Assembly (NCBI GenBank): GCA_003661385.1
Contig: QMWA01000079.1
Span: 1-7,865, forward strand
Source: Thermoproteota archaeon
GTDB taxonomy: Archaea > Korarchaeota > Korarchaeia > B14-G2
Direction: 5' to 3'
Length of the DNA: 7,865 nt
Positions 1 to 6,128 of this stretch are shown here, piece by piece. The translations under genes and the position numbers were made by a program. A model generated the notes under the pieces. That model had not been told where the DNA came from. It ran no database searches and saw only the letters and a program-made list of their open reading frames with translations. The number at the start of each line of letters is the position of its first letter. Within the stretch, counting starts at the first letter, position 1.

Positions 1-438
1 GTTGTTGGAATAATCACAGAGAGAGATCTTGTCGAAAGAGTTGTAGCAGAGGATAGGAAGCCTTCTGAAGTGGCTGTAGAGGAGGTCATGACGAGGAGAC
101 CTGTAACGATATCCTCTAAGCAGACTCTGATTGAAGCCATGGAACTCATGAGAAAGCATGGGATAAAGAGGCTTGTAGTGCTCTCAGATAGCGGTGAACT
201 TGCTGGAATCGTGACGCAGACGGACATAATGAGAGTCACACCAAGCATGATAAGTAGGCTGATGATGATGATGGTTAAGGAACTCGAGGAGGAGGAAGCT
301 GTCGTCCCAGAGAGGGTGTATGTGAGTGGAGAGTGTGCTAGATGTGGAATATACTCTGATAGGCTCACTTTAGTTAATGGAGTCTACCTGTGTGAAGAGT
401 GTGCTGCTGAGGTGTCATCTAGCGAAGTTAGGGAATAA
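1..438 (+). CDS. CBS-domain protein with C-terminal zinc ribbon (5' end missing)
   Basis: The reading frame is open from base 1 and ends at TAA 436-438, so the start lies upstream; 145 residues are visible. Visible residues 1-24 (VVGIITERDLVERVV...) are the end of a first CBS motif, with the typical G-I-I-T-x-R-D-L ending. Residues 25-84 form a complete second CBS motif (VMTRRPVTI, then GIKRLVVLSDSGELAGIVTQ and TDI). A Met/Glu-rich linker follows, then a four-cysteine zinc ribbon: C112-x2-C115 and C131-x2-C134. Paired CBS motifs (Bateman modules) usually bind adenine nucleotides such as AMP, ATP or SAM and act as energy sensors; the zinc ribbon suggests a protein, RNA or DNA contact. The molecular target is unknown. 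The protein is probably cytoplasmic, as no membrane segment is visible. The gene converges on, and overlaps by 55 bases, the Mut7-C gene on the other strand. The fold assignment is firm, the role is not. Confidence 0.9.
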   Translation, partial: VVGIITERDLVERVVAEDRKPSEVAVEEVMTRRPVTISSKQTLIEAMELMRKHGIKRLVVLSDSGELAGIVTQTDIMRVTPSMISRLMMMMVKELEEEEAVVPERVYVSGECARCGIYSDRLTLVNGVYLCEECAAEVSSSEVRE

Positions 439-890
439 GGCGTGTTTAGTATGCCATATCTTTGGATGGAGCTTGACTTAGAGAGGGCTCGTGCTCTCTC
501 CAGCTTCCTCAGGATAGACGGGTAGTGGCTTCCAATCCAGTACTCCTTCCCGCACTTTTGGCACCTCCACCGGCTCCCCATCTTCTCTAGCACTGCATTG
601 CATATTGGACACCGTGTATTATCTGGAGGAAAGCTGAGGGATATCTTGAGGTGATAGCTGAGAAATGCTAGCACCTCCTCTACGATGTGGGTCTTTAACA
701 GGGCTGCAGGTACGCCTAGCTTGGTAGCTTTCTTAAAAAGCCCCTTATCCATCGTTATCAATATGGAATTGTGGGTGACAGAGTACTCTAGGATCTCCTC
801 GTCTTCTCTGTCTAATACTATGGTAGATACACCTAGCATCCTTAGCCATCTAGCAATGTGAGCCAACATGGCGTCGACCACAATATCCAT
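384..890 (-). CDS. Mut7-C family RNase with zinc ribbon (PIN-like, formerly DUF82)
   Basis: This is a 168-residue protein. Residues 1-85 match the Mut7-C PIN-like fold: VDAMLAHIARWLRMLGV near the N-terminus with Asp6 and the R-W-L-R motif, acidic DREDEEIL at 27-34, and ILITMDKGL at 43-51 with Asp48. These acidic residues are the expected metal-binding, catalytic positions of a ribonuclease. Residues 94-122 are the family's zinc ribbon (C94-x2-C97, C110-x2-C113) followed by the signature EYWIGSHY. The last 30 or so residues are Ser-rich, lie opposite the CBS gene and are probably not part of the fold. I chose ATG 890: it starts right where the domain starts, it shares one base with the STT3 stop codon (TAATG), and AAGGTG lies 8 bases upstream. 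A longer frame reaching back to 989 would run inside STT3 and adds no recognisable sequence. The gene is cotranscribed with STT3, probably by translational coupling. RNA degradation or quality control is the likely role, inferred from the family. Confidence 0.88.
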   Translation of the reverse strand: MDIVVDAMLAHIARWLRMLGVSTIVLDREDEEILEYSVTHNSILITMDKGLFKKATKLGVPAALLKTHIVEEVLAFLSYHLKISLSFPPDNTRCPICNAVLEKMGSRWRCQKCGKEYWIGSHYPSILRKLERARALSKSSSIQRYGILNTPYSLTSLDDTSAAHSSHR

Positions 891-2929
891 TAGCCTGGCA
901 CCTTGAATATGTAGACTTGACGTATCCCAGCAGCTTCCTTGGGATAGACTAGCTCCAGGTAGTCTAGGCTGCCGAGACCTGCTCTCCACGCCTCGAGACC
1001 TAGCTTGAATATCGTGGTATTAAACCCTGTTTCTGTTGGAAATACCCTGCGTAGGCTGGTGTCGAACTGTATGAAGTCCCGGTAGTCTTTGAGAGCGATG
1101 TGACACATAGCATGCCACTTCCCCACGGGGTATACTCTGCCCATGAGATATATGCCGAACATGTTTGTTCCTCCAGTCTGCCAGTCTGTAAGCTCAGCTG
1201 CAAAGTCCAAGACTACATAGGAGATGTTAAATCTCATACAAAGGTTTAGCATCTCCTCTTCTGTGCCCATGAAAGCTTTAGCTATCTCTCTTATCTGGGT
1301 ACTGTTCAGGGTGTTTCCATCAGCACAGGTTATGCGTGCAGCACCATAGTCTATCCAGTAGCCATAGTCCCACCATGACAAGATTACGTCATACTTTGTC
1401 GTGTTTTCTCTTATCCAGTCTAGAGCTGCATTCCAATCTGGTGTGAACCCAAGAGAGTACTTTGGTGCAACTATGGCTGTCTTGTAGAGTGGAGGCGTTA
1501 TTAGGAGGACAGCAACGACAATGAGCATTATAGGTGTTGTAAGTGGGCTTAAATCTACCTTAACCCTCCTTCTCTTTTTCCTCTTTAGCCTCGCTTTATA
1601 GGCGGCAGTTATCCTCTTATGCGCATCTGAGAATCTCGCTAGGCACCACCTCGCCACATAAGCTGATACTATAGCAATGAACACTGCGGTTAGGGGGCTA
1701 AGACGCACTAGAGAAGCACCGAAGTACACAGAGGCTAGGGACAACATGAAGATGAAGACTGCTTCCTTGGACTTTTCTCTAGCTATATCCTCGATGAAGA
1801 GAAGAGTCATCCCTAGAGCAGCTAAGACGAGAGTCGTTGAAAAGTCTCTAACAAGCATCCCTGGTGCATGCTCTGCTACGGTGGCTGTAACCGATCCAGG
1901 CGGAAGCTTTGCAAATGGATTTACCGTTCTTATCATCCTTATGGTGGTCTTAGATGCTGTCCCTGTGGCTACGGCAATGACCAGAGGAAGAGGAAGAGCT
2001 ACCAGCGGCGTTAACCTCCATAGCACTTTCTGAGCTGCTGTTACATGAGAAGATGAGGCTCTCTTTGATAGGAAGTAATGCACCACTGCAACTGCTATAA
2101 CACCCCATGCAAACAGGGCCTCAGGGCCTGTAACGAAGCGTACAGCTGAGAGGTGTGGGATCCATGTTGATGCTAGGAGGCATGCTAATGGAGGATATAG
2201 GAGGGAAAATGCTGTTTTCCAGTCAGCTGCTCCTAGTACCATTAGTGTAAGGTACACGAGAGGGTAGCCATCTAGTATGAACCTGAAGCCAGCCCAGAGG
2301 CCAGCGAAGTACACTAGTAGTAGGCCTGATGCAACTGAATAGAGTATAGTCTTGTACTCTTCTCGCGACTTCATCGCTTTCATTGTAAAGTAGATGGTGA
2401 AGCATAGTACTGGTAAGGCCATGTGCTCGTGTCTATACCATCCTGCAGCCGTTCTCTGGAAGTGCCCAAAGGATGTAGCAAGCATGTATGCTGAAAAGAC
2501 CGCTGAAGCTCTCCCAATGAGCTCTCTTACAATCAAATACACACCAATGACGCATATGGAGCCTAGTATTGGTGGTAGAGCTGATGCAAATGTGGATAGC
2601 GAGAGGCCTTTGACAAAGAGCTTAGCTATCTGGTACAGAGCTGCACCAGTGTAGTAGTGGAATATGGGAAGCACAGAAGATGGCTTATAGCTCCATGGGT
2701 GCCATGCAGGGGGGTATAGCTCTGGAAGCTTGCCGTTCTCTAGTAGGAGCTTTGTTAGCTTATAGTGTAGCAGTGGGTCGTCTGTTGTAAATTTGAAGCC
2801 AAACTTGAGCGCTGGAAGCAGCCTTAAGTAAACAGCTATAAGGTATGCAGCAGCTACTGCAGCTATCTCAAGCAATACTTGCAGCCTTTTAGAGCCAAGC
2901 TTCTCTGAGATAGTTATATAGAGAGACAT
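890..2929 (-). CDS. aglB: Oligosaccharyltransferase STT3/AglB
   Basis: This 679-residue integral membrane protein transfers a lipid-linked oligosaccharide to Asn in N-x-S/T sequons on the outer face of the membrane. A long hydrophobic N-terminal part (about 11-13 membrane spans, first near residues 17-38) precedes a soluble C-terminal domain. Family motifs seen: Asp50-Asp51 in the first external loop (FTTDDPLLHY), TVAE at 350-353 (the TIxE motif with Glu353), and WWDYG at 519-523, the sequon-binding motif, followed by DGNTLNSTQ. A very basic stretch (KRKKRRRVK, about residues 450-458) sits before the last membrane span, as expected for a cytoplasmic loop. Odd: the second metal-binding motif reads YRHEH (165-169), with Arg166 where the usual Asp is expected and Glu168 kept. 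I chose ATG 2929 over an upstream start at 3022, because the upstream part runs through the divergent promoter and into the PHP gene. It is first in an operon with the Mut7-C gene. Confidence 0.95.
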   Translation of the reverse strand: MSLYITISEKLGSKRLQVLLEIAAVAAAYLIAVYLRLLPALKFGFKFTTDDPLLHYKLTKLLLENGKLPELYPPAWHPWSYKPSSVLPIFHYYTGAALYQIAKLFVKGLSLSTFASALPPILGSICVIGVYLIVRELIGRASAVFSAYMLATSFGHFQRTAAGWYRHEHMALPVLCFTIYFTMKAMKSREEYKTILYSVASGLLLVYFAGLWAGFRFILDGYPLVYLTLMVLGAADWKTAFSLLYPPLACLLASTWIPHLSAVRFVTGPEALFAWGVIAVAVVHYFLSKRASSSHVTAAQKVLWRLTPLVALPLPLVIAVATGTASKTTIRMIRTVNPFAKLPPGSVTATVAEHAPGMLVRDFSTTLVLAALGMTLLFIEDIAREKSKEAVFIFMLSLASVYFGASLVRLSPLTAVFIAIVSAYVARWCLARFSDAHKRITAAYKARLKRKKRRRVKVDLSPLTTPIMLIVVAVLLITPPLYKTAIVAPKYSLGFTPDWNAALDWIRENTTKYDVILSWWDYGYWIDYGAARITCADGNTLNSTQIREIAKAFMGTEEEMLNLCMRFNISYVVLDFAAELTDWQTGGTNMFGIYLMGRVYPVGKWHAMCHIALKDYRDFIQFDTSLRRVFPTETGFNTTIFKLGLEAWRAGLGSLDYLELVYPKEAAGIRQVYIFKVPG
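899..904 (-). promoter_or_regulatory. Shine-Dalgarno site for the Mut7-C gene
   Basis: Read on the minus strand the sequence is AAGGTG, matching the archaeal anti-Shine-Dalgarno, with 8 bases before ATG 890. It lies inside the last codons of STT3, supports the ATG 890 start and suggests coupled translation of the two genes. Confidence 0.6.
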
Positions 2930-2983
2930 GTAAGAGCCCTGAAGGCTTCTAGTAGATGGCTTAATTACTTTTTGGTGGCTGGC
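2930..2983. promoter_or_regulatory. Divergent promoter region between aglB and the PHP gene
   Basis: The 54 bases between the two divergent starts hold one AT-rich element, CTTAATTACTT at 2960-2970, with a symmetric TAATTA core at 2962-2967. Its centre is about 35 bases from the aglB ATG (2929), which fits an archaeal TATA box giving a short leader. On the plus strand it is about 20 bases from ATG 2984 and 41 from ATG 3005. One symmetric element may thus serve both directions. No operator repeat or riboswitch was seen. The promoter role is inferred from position and composition. Confidence 0.45.
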
Positions 2984-3622
2984 ATGGTCAGGGAAGTCTC
3001 CATCATGGATCTGCACGTTCATACAGTCTACTCCAGAGACTCGGTGATTCCCCCTCAGCTAGTTGCCTCATACGCTCGTGTAGTTGCTTCCCTCGATGGA
3101 ATAGCGATAACAGACCACAACACGCTTGAAGGATGGAGAAGAGCTGCTCGAAGCATGAAGGAAGGGGAATTCCTGCTTATACCTGGAGTCGAGCTTGAAT
3201 TCCCTGAGGGAGAGCTCCTCCTGTATGGGATAGAGGAGCTGCCAAAGCGCTTTAGTGCAGCTGATGCGATAGATTATGCTCGGGAAGCCGGAGGAGTCGT
3301 TGCAGCACCTCATCCATTTGATAGTCGCAGAAAAGGCATTGCTGAGCTTGTATATAGTTTAAGTCTTGATGCTATTGAGGTAATCAATGCTAGGAGCTCT
3401 AAGAAGGCGAACTCTATGGCAGCTGCAGCTGCTAGATCGCTGGGAGCAGCTAGGCTCGGTTCAAGCGATGCGCATACACCCATTGAAATAGGGCGAGCAG
3501 TCACAGTCTTCAGAAGGAGAGTAGATAGCCTAGATGACTTTGTTAGATACATCCTATCTAGAGACACGGTGGCTGCGTGGGGGGGTGTGCTCTTTGGAGC
3601 GAGAAGGATTAGAGTACGCTAG
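2984..3622 (+). CDS. PHP-domain metal-dependent phosphoesterase
   Basis: This protein of about 212 residues consists of a single PHP domain with all its metal ligands in order: DLHVHT (H11, H13), ITDHN (D44, H45), PGVELEF (E70), APHPFD (H110) and SSDAHT (D162, H164). It therefore should be an active trinuclear-metal hydrolase of the TrpH/YciV-like group (COG0613), which cleaves phosphoesters such as nucleotides or RNA ends; the actual substrate cannot be read from the sequence. It is cytoplasmic, with no signal peptide. Start choice: ATG 2984 has GGTGG 5 bases upstream; ATG 3005 (starting MDLHVHT) would fit the TATA-like element better and keeps the entire fold; TTG 2972 and GTG 2975 are less likely. 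The gene is the first of a plus-strand cluster and its 3' end overlaps the glycosyltransferase gene by about 29 bases. Its link to glycosylation is only by neighbourhood. Confidence 0.88.
   Translation: MVREVSIMDLHVHTVYSRDSVIPPQLVASYARVVASLDGIAITDHNTLEGWRRAARSMKEGEFLLIPGVELEFPEGELLLYGIEELPKRFSAADAIDYAREAGGVVAAPHPFDSRRKGIAELVYSLSLDAIEVINARSSKKANSMAAAAARSLGAARLGSSDAHTPIEIGRAVTVFRRRVDSLDDFVRYILSRDTVAAWGGVLFGARRIRVR
3581..3587 (+). promoter_or_regulatory. Shine-Dalgarno site favouring TTG 3594
   Basis: GGGGGTG differs at one base from the archaeal consensus GGAGGTG and stands 6 bases before TTG 3594. It is the best-placed ribosome binding site for the glycosyltransferase gene and lies inside the end of the PHP gene, at the end of a run of seven G. 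Confidence 0.45.
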
Positions 3623-4958
3623 CATCGCTGGCATGCTTGCTGTAGCAGCCATGTATGTTGGCGTCCGTAGGGAGATGTGCTTTGGCTGGGATGAAGCTAT
3701 GTATGGATGCATTGTGAGAAGCCTGTCAAGCTCACTGTGGAACTTTACAATATGCGGTGTGCCAGCTTTACATAAGCCACCGCTATATCCCTATGCTGGG
3801 CTTATGCTAAGCAGAATCCTAGGAGTGAGCTGGGGGCTTAGAGCTGTAGCCTCAGTATCAGGCATCCTGACTGCAGTGGTCTCATATGCCATCTGCTTGG
3901 AGGTTTATGGTGATCGTAGGTCAGGATTGATATGTGCTCTTCTGACAGCTGCAAACCCCCTAATGTGGTATTTCAGCACAAGATGCCTGTCTGACAGCAT
4001 GGGTGCACTTACATTTGCAGCTGTTGCTCTCATGTCAATTAAATCTGCTAAGAGCAGCAGGGCAGTAGATCTAATGACGCTAGGCCTGCTTCTTGGATTA
4101 GCAGCTGAGGCCAGGTACCCGAATGCGATAGCTGCTGTGCTACCCGCAGCTGCCTTTTTATCCCATAGGATAAAGCTGAGAGAATGGTCTAGAGTTATAG
4201 GCTATGTTTCAGTGGGTATTCTGGCTGCTACAGCCCCCTTTATAGCTCTTAACCTCAAGCTCTATAACCATCCATTTAAAGGACCCTACTTCGCATCAAG
4301 ACTGATAAGGCTTGATGTACCAGTTTCCTCCTTGAAAGCAGCTGTGTGGCTTGCTATATACGCTAATCTGCTCCTCCCAGCTGCAGTATATAAGCTGATG
4401 AGAGAAAAGCCTAGCAGCAATGAGATGCTGCTAGTAGTGTGGGCCCTCTTAGTGATTATTGTTGTCTTCCGCTTACCTCATAAGGAAGAAAGGTTTTTCA
4501 TGCCTGCTATCCCTCCTCTGTCGATTTTGGCCTCGAGATGTATGGCTAAGCCTCGTGAAAGAACACTTATCCCCCTGGTTCTGTTGCTTAATGTTGCTGG
4601 ATTCAGCTGGCTTTATGTGAGAACAGCTGACATGGGGTGTGTTGAAAAGGAAGCTGGGCTCTATGTGGCTAAGCATCCGAAGCCAGGTATCGTTGTCTCT
4701 GAGCTTGTCCCTCAGATATCCTTTTACAGCGGAAAGCTGGTGGTCAGGTTCCCGCCCTCTGCCAGCGAGCTTAGGAACCTGGCTGCAGAAGGAAAAATCG
4801 GGTATGTAGTTCTCTCGACCGGTAGAAACAGGTCGCCAGAGTACGCCTGGAGAATGCTTAGAGAAGGCATGATGACACAGGTTTTTGTAGCAGAGAGTAA
4901 GGGGATGACTGTCATAGTTGCGGAGTTCCCCTCTGAGGTGAGGGAAAGTGGAAGTTGA
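3594..4958 (+). CDS. GT-C membrane glycosyltransferase (PMT/ArnT-like)
   Basis: This is a polytopic membrane protein of about 454 residues. The first span (about residues 9-25) is followed by an external loop with WDEAMYG (Asp33-Glu34), the catalytic acidic pair of PMT_2/GT39/GT83 enzymes, and HKPPLYPY (60-67), the other hallmark of the family. About nine more hydrophobic spans follow, including AEARYPNA and the typical HKEERFFMPAIPPL segment. The last 110 or so residues form a soluble domain, probably extracytoplasmic. Such enzymes transfer a sugar from a polyprenyl-phosphate donor to a lipid-linked glycan, lipid or protein on the outer face. Next to AglB, building or trimming of the N-glycan is plausible but inferred. 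Start: TTG 3594 is chosen for its Shine-Dalgarno site; GTG 3585 is nearly as good; ATG 3633 would cut into the first span; ATG 3534 would add a non-hydrophobic tail inside the PHP gene. It overlaps both neighbours, which indicates an operon. Confidence 0.88.
   Translation: MEREGLEYASIAGMLAVAAMYVGVRREMCFGWDEAMYGCIVRSLSSSLWNFTICGVPALHKPPLYPYAGLMLSRILGVSWGLRAVASVSGILTAVVSYAICLEVYGDRRSGLICALLTAANPLMWYFSTRCLSDSMGALTFAAVALMSIKSAKSSRAVDLMTLGLLLGLAAEARYPNAIAAVLPAAAFLSHRIKLREWSRVIGYVSVGILAATAPFIALNLKLYNHPFKGPYFASRLIRLDVPVSSLKAAVWLAIYANLLLPAAVYKLMREKPSSNEMLLVVWALLVIIVVFRLPHKEERFFMPAIPPLSILASRCMAKPRERTLIPLVLLLNVAGFSWLYVRTADMGCVEKEAGLYVAKHPKPGIVVSELVPQISFYSGKLVVRFPPSASELRNLAAEGKIGYVVLSTGRNRSPEYAWRMLREGMMTQVFVAESKGMTVIVAEFPSEVRESGS
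4935..4941 (+). promoter_or_regulatory. Shine-Dalgarno site for the NDK-like gene
   Basis: GAGGTGA is a near-perfect archaeal ribosome binding site, 6 bases before GTG 4948 and inside the end of the glycosyltransferase gene. An in-frame TGA at 4939-4941 rules out any start further upstream, so GTG 4948 is the first possible start. Confidence 0.75.
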
Positions 4959-6069
4959 GAAGTACTTCGTGGAGAGAGACGAGTTGGAAGCCGAGGAGTA
5001 CCGTGAGCTCCTCAATAAAGCTAGAGAAAAGCTGAAGAGCCTAGATAAACTCAGGTACATCTCGTTCATAATGTTAAAGCCTGATGCTGTAGCTAGGGGG
5101 CTTGTAAACAAGATCCTATCAGAGTTTCACAGCAGAGGTATATATCCGGTGAAAGGAAAGATTGTCCAGATGGGAAGCAGGGAAATAGATGAGCTCTACA
5201 AGTTTGTGAAGATAAAGTACGCAGATAGCTGGTGGGTTATGCCTAAGGTCTTTAGGCTGGCTCCATGTGTCCCGTGTATCGTAGTGGGAGACCCGAGGGA
5301 ATATGATACTCTGTCTCACAGGATAAGAGCCGAGATAGGACCTACAACACCAGCAGCAGGGGGGCCTAACCACATGAGGTACATGTTTAAGGGAGGAAAT
5401 AGGGTCTTTAATCTGATACACGCGGGGGATGACCCGGCTGCTAGCCTAAGGGAGGCTTTAGTCTTCTTCACATGGGATGAGATAGCTGAAGTGCTTAACA
5501 AGCTGGATCTGAGCTCTTTAAGTGAGACTGGTGAGTGGAGAGCCCCAGAGGAGATCAGCCGCTATGAGTTTAGTGACGATATAGGGCTTGCTAGCGTCTT
5601 GGCTAGAGTTAAGGAGAGAGCAGCTGAAGTTATAGAGAAGTGCATCGGAGAAGAGCTTAAAGAGCTTAGAAAGCTACTTAGCGATGAGAGAAAGTGCAGC
5701 ACAGAGGAAATAAGCGAAATCAGGAGAAGGCTCAGGGAAGTATGGTCTAGGGAAAGCGAGGTACTAGCAGAGGCAGCTCGTATAGTCGAAGAGAAAGCTC
5801 GTAGCATCCTCAGAGAAGCTGAGAGCATTGAAACAAAAAGAAAGGAGGTTGAGAACGCGGTTAACGCCCTTGATGCAATAGAGGTCTTTAGAAGCCTTTT
5901 GAGCGAGAGGAGCATAATAAGTGATAGGTTTGAGGTCATGCTAGCTAAGGCCATAAGGCTAGGACTCGTGAAATCAGACTGGGAGGAGGCTTTTCTCCAC
6001 ACCTACTGGGCTACAGGCAAGCAGATGCTTAAAGACCTCATGGAGAAGAAAGGAGAAGACGCTATTTAG
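4948..6069 (+). CDS. ndk: Nucleoside diphosphate kinase domain with long helical C-terminal extension
   Basis: This is a 373-residue protein; ordinary NDKs have 130-160. Residues 1-35 are a charged helix. Residues 36-175 are an NDK domain: FIMLKPDAVARGL with Lys44, Tyr84 (ELY), Arg127 and Thr133 around RAEIGPTTPAAG, Arg144, and NLIHAGDDP with Asn155 and the phosphohistidine His158. These match the catalytic Lys, Tyr, Arg, Thr, Arg, Asn and His of known NDKs by motif alignment, so gamma-phosphate transfer between NTPs and NDPs through phospho-His is expected. The segment around WWVMPKVF (95-102) departs from the usual sequence. Residues 176-373 match nothing I recognise: they are rich in Glu, Arg, Lys and Leu, strongly helical with likely coiled coil at about 215-305, and end with FLHTYWATGKQ. 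No signal peptide or membrane span is seen. GTG 4948 is the first in-frame start after a stop. It overlaps the glycosyltransferase by 11 bases, so it is probably cotranscribed. Confidence 0.88.
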   Translation: MEVEKYFVERDELEAEEYRELLNKAREKLKSLDKLRYISFIMLKPDAVARGLVNKILSEFHSRGIYPVKGKIVQMGSREIDELYKFVKIKYADSWWVMPKVFRLAPCVPCIVVGDPREYDTLSHRIRAEIGPTTPAAGGPNHMRYMFKGGNRVFNLIHAGDDPAASLREALVFFTWDEIAEVLNKLDLSSLSETGEWRAPEEISRYEFSDDIGLASVLARVKERAAEVIEKCIGEELKELRKLLSDERKCSTEEISEIRRRLREVWSRESEVLAEAARIVEEKARSILREAESIETKRKEVENAVNALDAIEVFRSLLSERSIISDRFEVMLAKAIRLGLVKSDWEEAFLHTYWATGKQMLKDLMEKKGEDAI

Positions 6070-6078
6070 AGCGTCAAT

Positions 6079-6088
6079 GCTTAAAAAG
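6079..6088 (+). promoter_or_regulatory. TATA-like box of the cdc48 gene
   Basis: GCTTAAAAAG lies in the 59-base gap after the NDK-like gene. Its centre is about 45 bases before ATG 6129, which would place transcription start near 6109 with a leader of about 20 bases holding the Shine-Dalgarno site. It suggests that cdc48 can be transcribed separately from the upstream cluster. The role is inferred from sequence and position. Confidence 0.45.
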
Positions 6089-6118
6089 CCAGCCATCAGA
6101 CTAAGACTAGGGATAATT

Positions 6119-6124
6119 AGGTGG
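6119..6124 (+). promoter_or_regulatory. Shine-Dalgarno site for cdc48
   Basis: AGGTGG stands 4 bases before ATG 6129. An in-frame TAA at 6114-6116 and no alternative start in between make ATG 6129 the earliest possible start. Confidence 0.6.
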
Positions 6125-6128
6125 GCAG

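Noticed and set aside
888-989. Longer N-terminus for the Mut7-C protein starting at 989
   Set aside because: The extra 33 residues lie within the aglB coding region, carry no family similarity, and ATG 890 has a good ribosome site and sits exactly at the aglB stop.
1677-2033. 118-residue open frame on the plus strand inside aglB
   Set aside because: It is antisense to a well-supported membrane protein and shows no motif or ribosome binding site.
2930-3022. Longer N-terminus for AglB starting at 3022
   Set aside because: It would overlap the PHP start and its DLHVHT motif and run through the divergent promoter; the first membrane helix is complete from ATG 2929.
3534-3593. Glycosyltransferase start at ATG 3534
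   Set aside because: It adds a hydrophilic segment that overlaps conserved-looking PHP sequence and has no close ribosome binding site; TTG 3594 or GTG 3585 fit better.
4473-5111. 212-residue open frame on the minus strand
   Set aside because: It is opposite the glycosyltransferase and NDK-like genes, whose motifs are clear; its translation has no domain-like pattern.
5562-6002. 146-residue Ser/Leu-rich open frame on the minus strand
   Set aside because: It mirrors the charged coiled-coil part of the NDK-like gene; the Ser/Leu richness is what the complement of Glu/Arg/Lys-rich codons gives.
6070-6128. Possible terminator or small RNA in the gap before cdc48
   Set aside because: There is no T-rich run or convincing hairpin on the plus strand; the gap is explained by a TATA-like box and a ribosome binding site.
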